8,054 bases of DNA from Crocinitomicaceae bacterium. Its GTDB lineage: Bacteria > Bacteroidota > Bacteroidia > Flavobacteriales_D > Crocinitomicaceae. The stretch covers positions 1 through 8,054 of the forward strand of contig JALQTG010000086.1 of NCBI GenBank assembly GCA_023264075.1, read 5' to 3'. Position numbers and translations under genes: made by a program. Of the stretch, positions 6,350-8,054 are shown one piece after another; position 1 is the stretch's first letter; every line of letters starts with the position of its first letter. The notes under the pieces were generated by a model. It was not told the origin of the DNA. It worked only from the letters and a program-made list of their open reading frames with translations, and made no database searches.

Positions 6350-7672
6350 ATGCGACTAGTCTATCTCATATTAAAGTTTGTACTTAAGTTTGGTTTGTGG
6401 GTGTTCTACCCAAGACTTAGAATCGTCAATCGTCCTAAAAACAGATTTACCCGTACAATTTATGCGAGTAACCATGCAGCGTCTTTCATGGATCCATTGG
6501 TAATTGCGAGTAATCAATCGCCGATTGTTTTTTTTATGACACGTTCAGATGTATTTACACCTCTAATGAAACCTATTCTTTGGGCTGCACATATGCTTCC
6601 CATTTATAGGATGCAAGATGGTGTGGATACCAAAGAAAAAAATGAAGAAGTATTTGCGAAATGTAATCGTATTCTAAACTTTGGTAGAAGTTTATTGATT
6701 TTTAGTGAGGGGTTTACAGATGATGTTTTTGTTCGTCGCTTGAAACCAATTAAAAAAGGAGCAGTGCGAATGGGGTTTGGAGCGCTTGAACACATGAACT
6801 GGAAGAAAAAAGTGTATATCCAAGCGCTAGGGGTAAATTATTCTGATCCGAATATGTTGGGAAGTGAAGTTGTAATTTCCAATGGGAATCCAATTTGTTT
6901 GAATGAATACCGTAGCGAATATGAGGAGAATCCATCTAAAGTAATCGGTGATTTAACAAAGAGGGTGGAGACCGAAATGCAAGATCAAATTACGGATGTC
7001 CGTGATTTGGAATGGACGAGTTTTCACGAACACGTAATGCGCTTGACGAAGAAAGGTATGAATGCAGTCGACTCAGATAAACGTATTCCTCTCCTTGAGC
7101 GGTGGGAATACTCGCGTAATCTAGCCAAATGGATGAACGAGCGGAATTTGAACGAGCAAGTTGATCTAGTAGAGCTCAAAGCGTCGCTCGAGAACTACTT
7201 TAAGCGACTGGACAAAAGAAACTTAAAGGAAGTAGACCTAACGGATTTGGAAGAAGACGCTTTTCATCCAATAAAAGATATTTTGTTTTTTATACTTGGC
7301 TTCCCTCTATTTGCGTTGGGTGTGCTGCACCATTATTTGCCGTACGTTTGGGTGAAATCATTTGTTGAAAAATCATTCAAGCGCCCTGTTTTTTGGGGGA
7401 GTGTGAAAATGTTGTTAGGTCTACTTGTAATTGGGATGTACAACATTATTCTAATCTCTGCTTTAAATATATTTGTTTATCCTGCGTTTTGGTTTTGGTT
7501 CATGTATTTTTTCATTGCGCCCACGTTGAGCGGAGTAGTGGCGTATCATTATTTACGAAGGCTTAAGCGTTATGCCAGGTTACAGGAACTTAGAAACGAG
7601 GATTTGAGCAGTTTCTATGAAGAAAGACAGCGATGTCAAGCAGCTATTCGTCGATTGATTCCCGTTGCATGA
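6350..7672 (+). CDS. PlsC/LPLAT-family (1-acyl-glycerol-3-phosphate) acyltransferase with C-terminal membrane extension
   Basis: A 440-residue membrane-associated acyltransferase of the lysophospholipid acyltransferase (LPLAT) superfamily. Members transfer fatty acyl chains to glycerol phosphates or related acceptors in membrane lipid synthesis. Block I is NHAASFMDPL (residues 41-50), with catalytic His42 and Asp48 spaced HX5D rather than the HX4D of classical PlsC. Block II is MLPIYRMQDG (82-91). Block III is FSEGF (118-122) in place of FPEGT, followed by KKGA (135-138). Block IV is YIQALGVNY (146-154). The N-terminus is hydrophobic. A charged linker (about 190-305) leads to two or three strongly hydrophobic segments (about 310-335, 352-378, 380-400) and a basic C-terminal tail. 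The protein is longer than a typical PlsC of about 240 residues. ATG 6350 fits the family start (hydrophobic helix, then basic stretch); no clear Shine-Dalgarno precedes it. The acceptor substrate is not known. Confidence 0.88.
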   Translation: MRLVYLILKFVLKFGLWVFYPRLRIVNRPKNRFTRTIYASNHAASFMDPLVIASNQSPIVFFMTRSDVFTPLMKPILWAAHMLPIYRMQDGVDTKEKNEEVFAKCNRILNFGRSLLIFSEGFTDDVFVRRLKPIKKGAVRMGFGALEHMNWKKKVYIQALGVNYSDPNMLGSEVVISNGNPICLNEYRSEYEENPSKVIGDLTKRVETEMQDQITDVRDLEWTSFHEHVMRLTKKGMNAVDSDKRIPLLERWEYSRNLAKWMNERNLNEQVDLVELKASLENYFKRLDKRNLKEVDLTDLEEDAFHPIKDILFFILGFPLFALGVLHHYLPYVWVKSFVEKSFKRPVFWGSVKMLLGLLVIGMYNIILISALNIFVYPAFWFWFMYFFIAPTLSGVVAYHYLRRLKRYARLQELRNEDLSSFYEERQRCQAAIRRLIPVA

Positions 7673-8054
7673 CTTTTTTAAATATGTGATATGCGGCGTA
7701 AGCTATTACCCCGCCTAATATTACCCCACCTAATAAGTCTGAAGGATAATGAACACCAAGGTACATCCTGCTGTAGGCTACAATAGCAGCCCAAAGCAGT
7801 AATAAATATAAAGCACCCTTTCGTTTGTGGCTCCAAAAGAAGAACCCAAAGAAAAATGCTATTGCGAACGAGTTGGTAGCATGACCAGACACAAATCCGT
7901 ATGGACCGCCTCGGTATTCTTCTCCTTTGCTTGTAATATAATACTTATCCTGACTGATAATGCTTTCTATTGCTTGAGCGGTAAATGGTGGCTGTCTAAC
8001 CAAAAATTGGTATCCATTGCCCCACGTATCTCCCCAAAATTCTACAAAGGGGTC
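7644..8054 (-). CDS. PAP2-family phosphatase (C-terminal part, 5' end beyond window)
   Basis: The last 136 codons of a membrane-bound PAP2 (type 2 phosphatidic acid phosphatase) family protein, read from the right edge; the frame is open at 8054, so the start lies outside. Counting from the edge, the C2 motif is FVSGH (54-58, normally PSGH) and the C3 motif is SRMYLGVHYPSD (95-106), matching SRX5HX3D with nucleophile His102 and Asp106. Hydrophobic helices flank them (about 58-74, 81-94, 107-123). Such enzymes dephosphorylate lipid phosphates or undecaprenyl diphosphate on the outer face of the membrane. The C1 motif KX6RP is not visible; RQPP (20-23) stands roughly where RP might be. The stop (TAG, 7646-7644 on the minus strand) lies inside the acyltransferase gene. 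The TTG at 8003 is only an internal codon. The family is clear; lipid versus undecaprenyl specificity is not. Confidence 0.9.
   Translation of the reverse strand, partial: DPFVEFWGDTWGNGYQFLVRQPPFTAQAIESIISQDKYYITSKGEEYRGGPYGFVSGHATNSFAIAFFFGFFFWSHKRKGALYLLLLWAAIVAYSRMYLGVHYPSDLLGGVILGGVIAYAAYHIFKKVMQRESIDE
7705..7734. repeat. 15-bp tandem duplication inside the PAP2 gene
   Basis: ATTACCCCGCCTAAT (7705-7719) is followed directly by ATTACCCCACCTAAT (7720-7734), 14 of 15 bases identical. On the minus strand it encodes two consecutive LGGVI-type pentapeptides at the start of the last membrane helix, right after the catalytic Asp. The family often has an LGGxxLG pattern here, so the reading frame is undisturbed. 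Confidence 0.85.

Overview
The window reads as a piece of a Bacteroidota chromosome, most likely order Flavobacteriales. The grounds are a secreted repeat protein ending in a CHU_C / type B sorting domain for the type IX secretion system (T9SS), a PorP/SprF-family outer-membrane protein directly behind it, AT-rich composition, and start sites without strong Shine-Dalgarno sequences. A family-level placement (Crocinitomicaceae/Fluviicola-like) is only a guess from the style of these proteins.

Layout: (1) 1-497, + strand, the C-terminal part of a LOG-family nucleotide phosphoribohydrolase, cut by the window edge and closed by a strong intrinsic terminator (518-559). (2) 626-4594, + strand, a 1322-residue exported protein: signal peptide, an unassigned N-terminal domain, nine tandem HYR-like repeats with four cysteines each, three further beta-sandwich-like repeats, and the type B T9SS sorting domain. 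(3) 4610-5611, + strand, a PorP/SprF-family protein 15 bases after (2), almost certainly in the same operon and probably its dedicated secretion or anchoring partner. (4) 5617-6259, not intact coding sequence but, on my reading, the wreck of a GAF-domain sensor histidine kinase. GAF-like sequence is split over two frames. It runs into an HATPase-like C-terminus that stays in one frame but carries three nonsense codons, and the histidine-bearing dimerisation domain between them is gone. (5) 6350-7672, + strand, a PlsC/LPLAT-family acyltransferase with a C-terminal membrane extension. (6) 7644-8054, - strand, the C-terminal part of a PAP2-family phosphatase, convergent with (5) and overlapping it by 29 bases.

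Functionally, genes 2 and 3 form a surface-protein secretion module. Genes 5 and 6 both belong to families acting on phospholipids and phosphate esters and lie tail to tail. I see no rRNA, tRNA, CRISPR array, insertion sequence or prophage. The least ordinary parts are the kinase pseudogene, which would be easy to leave as a blank intergenic region, and the repeat protein/PorP pair. I see no evidence for a wholly new system.
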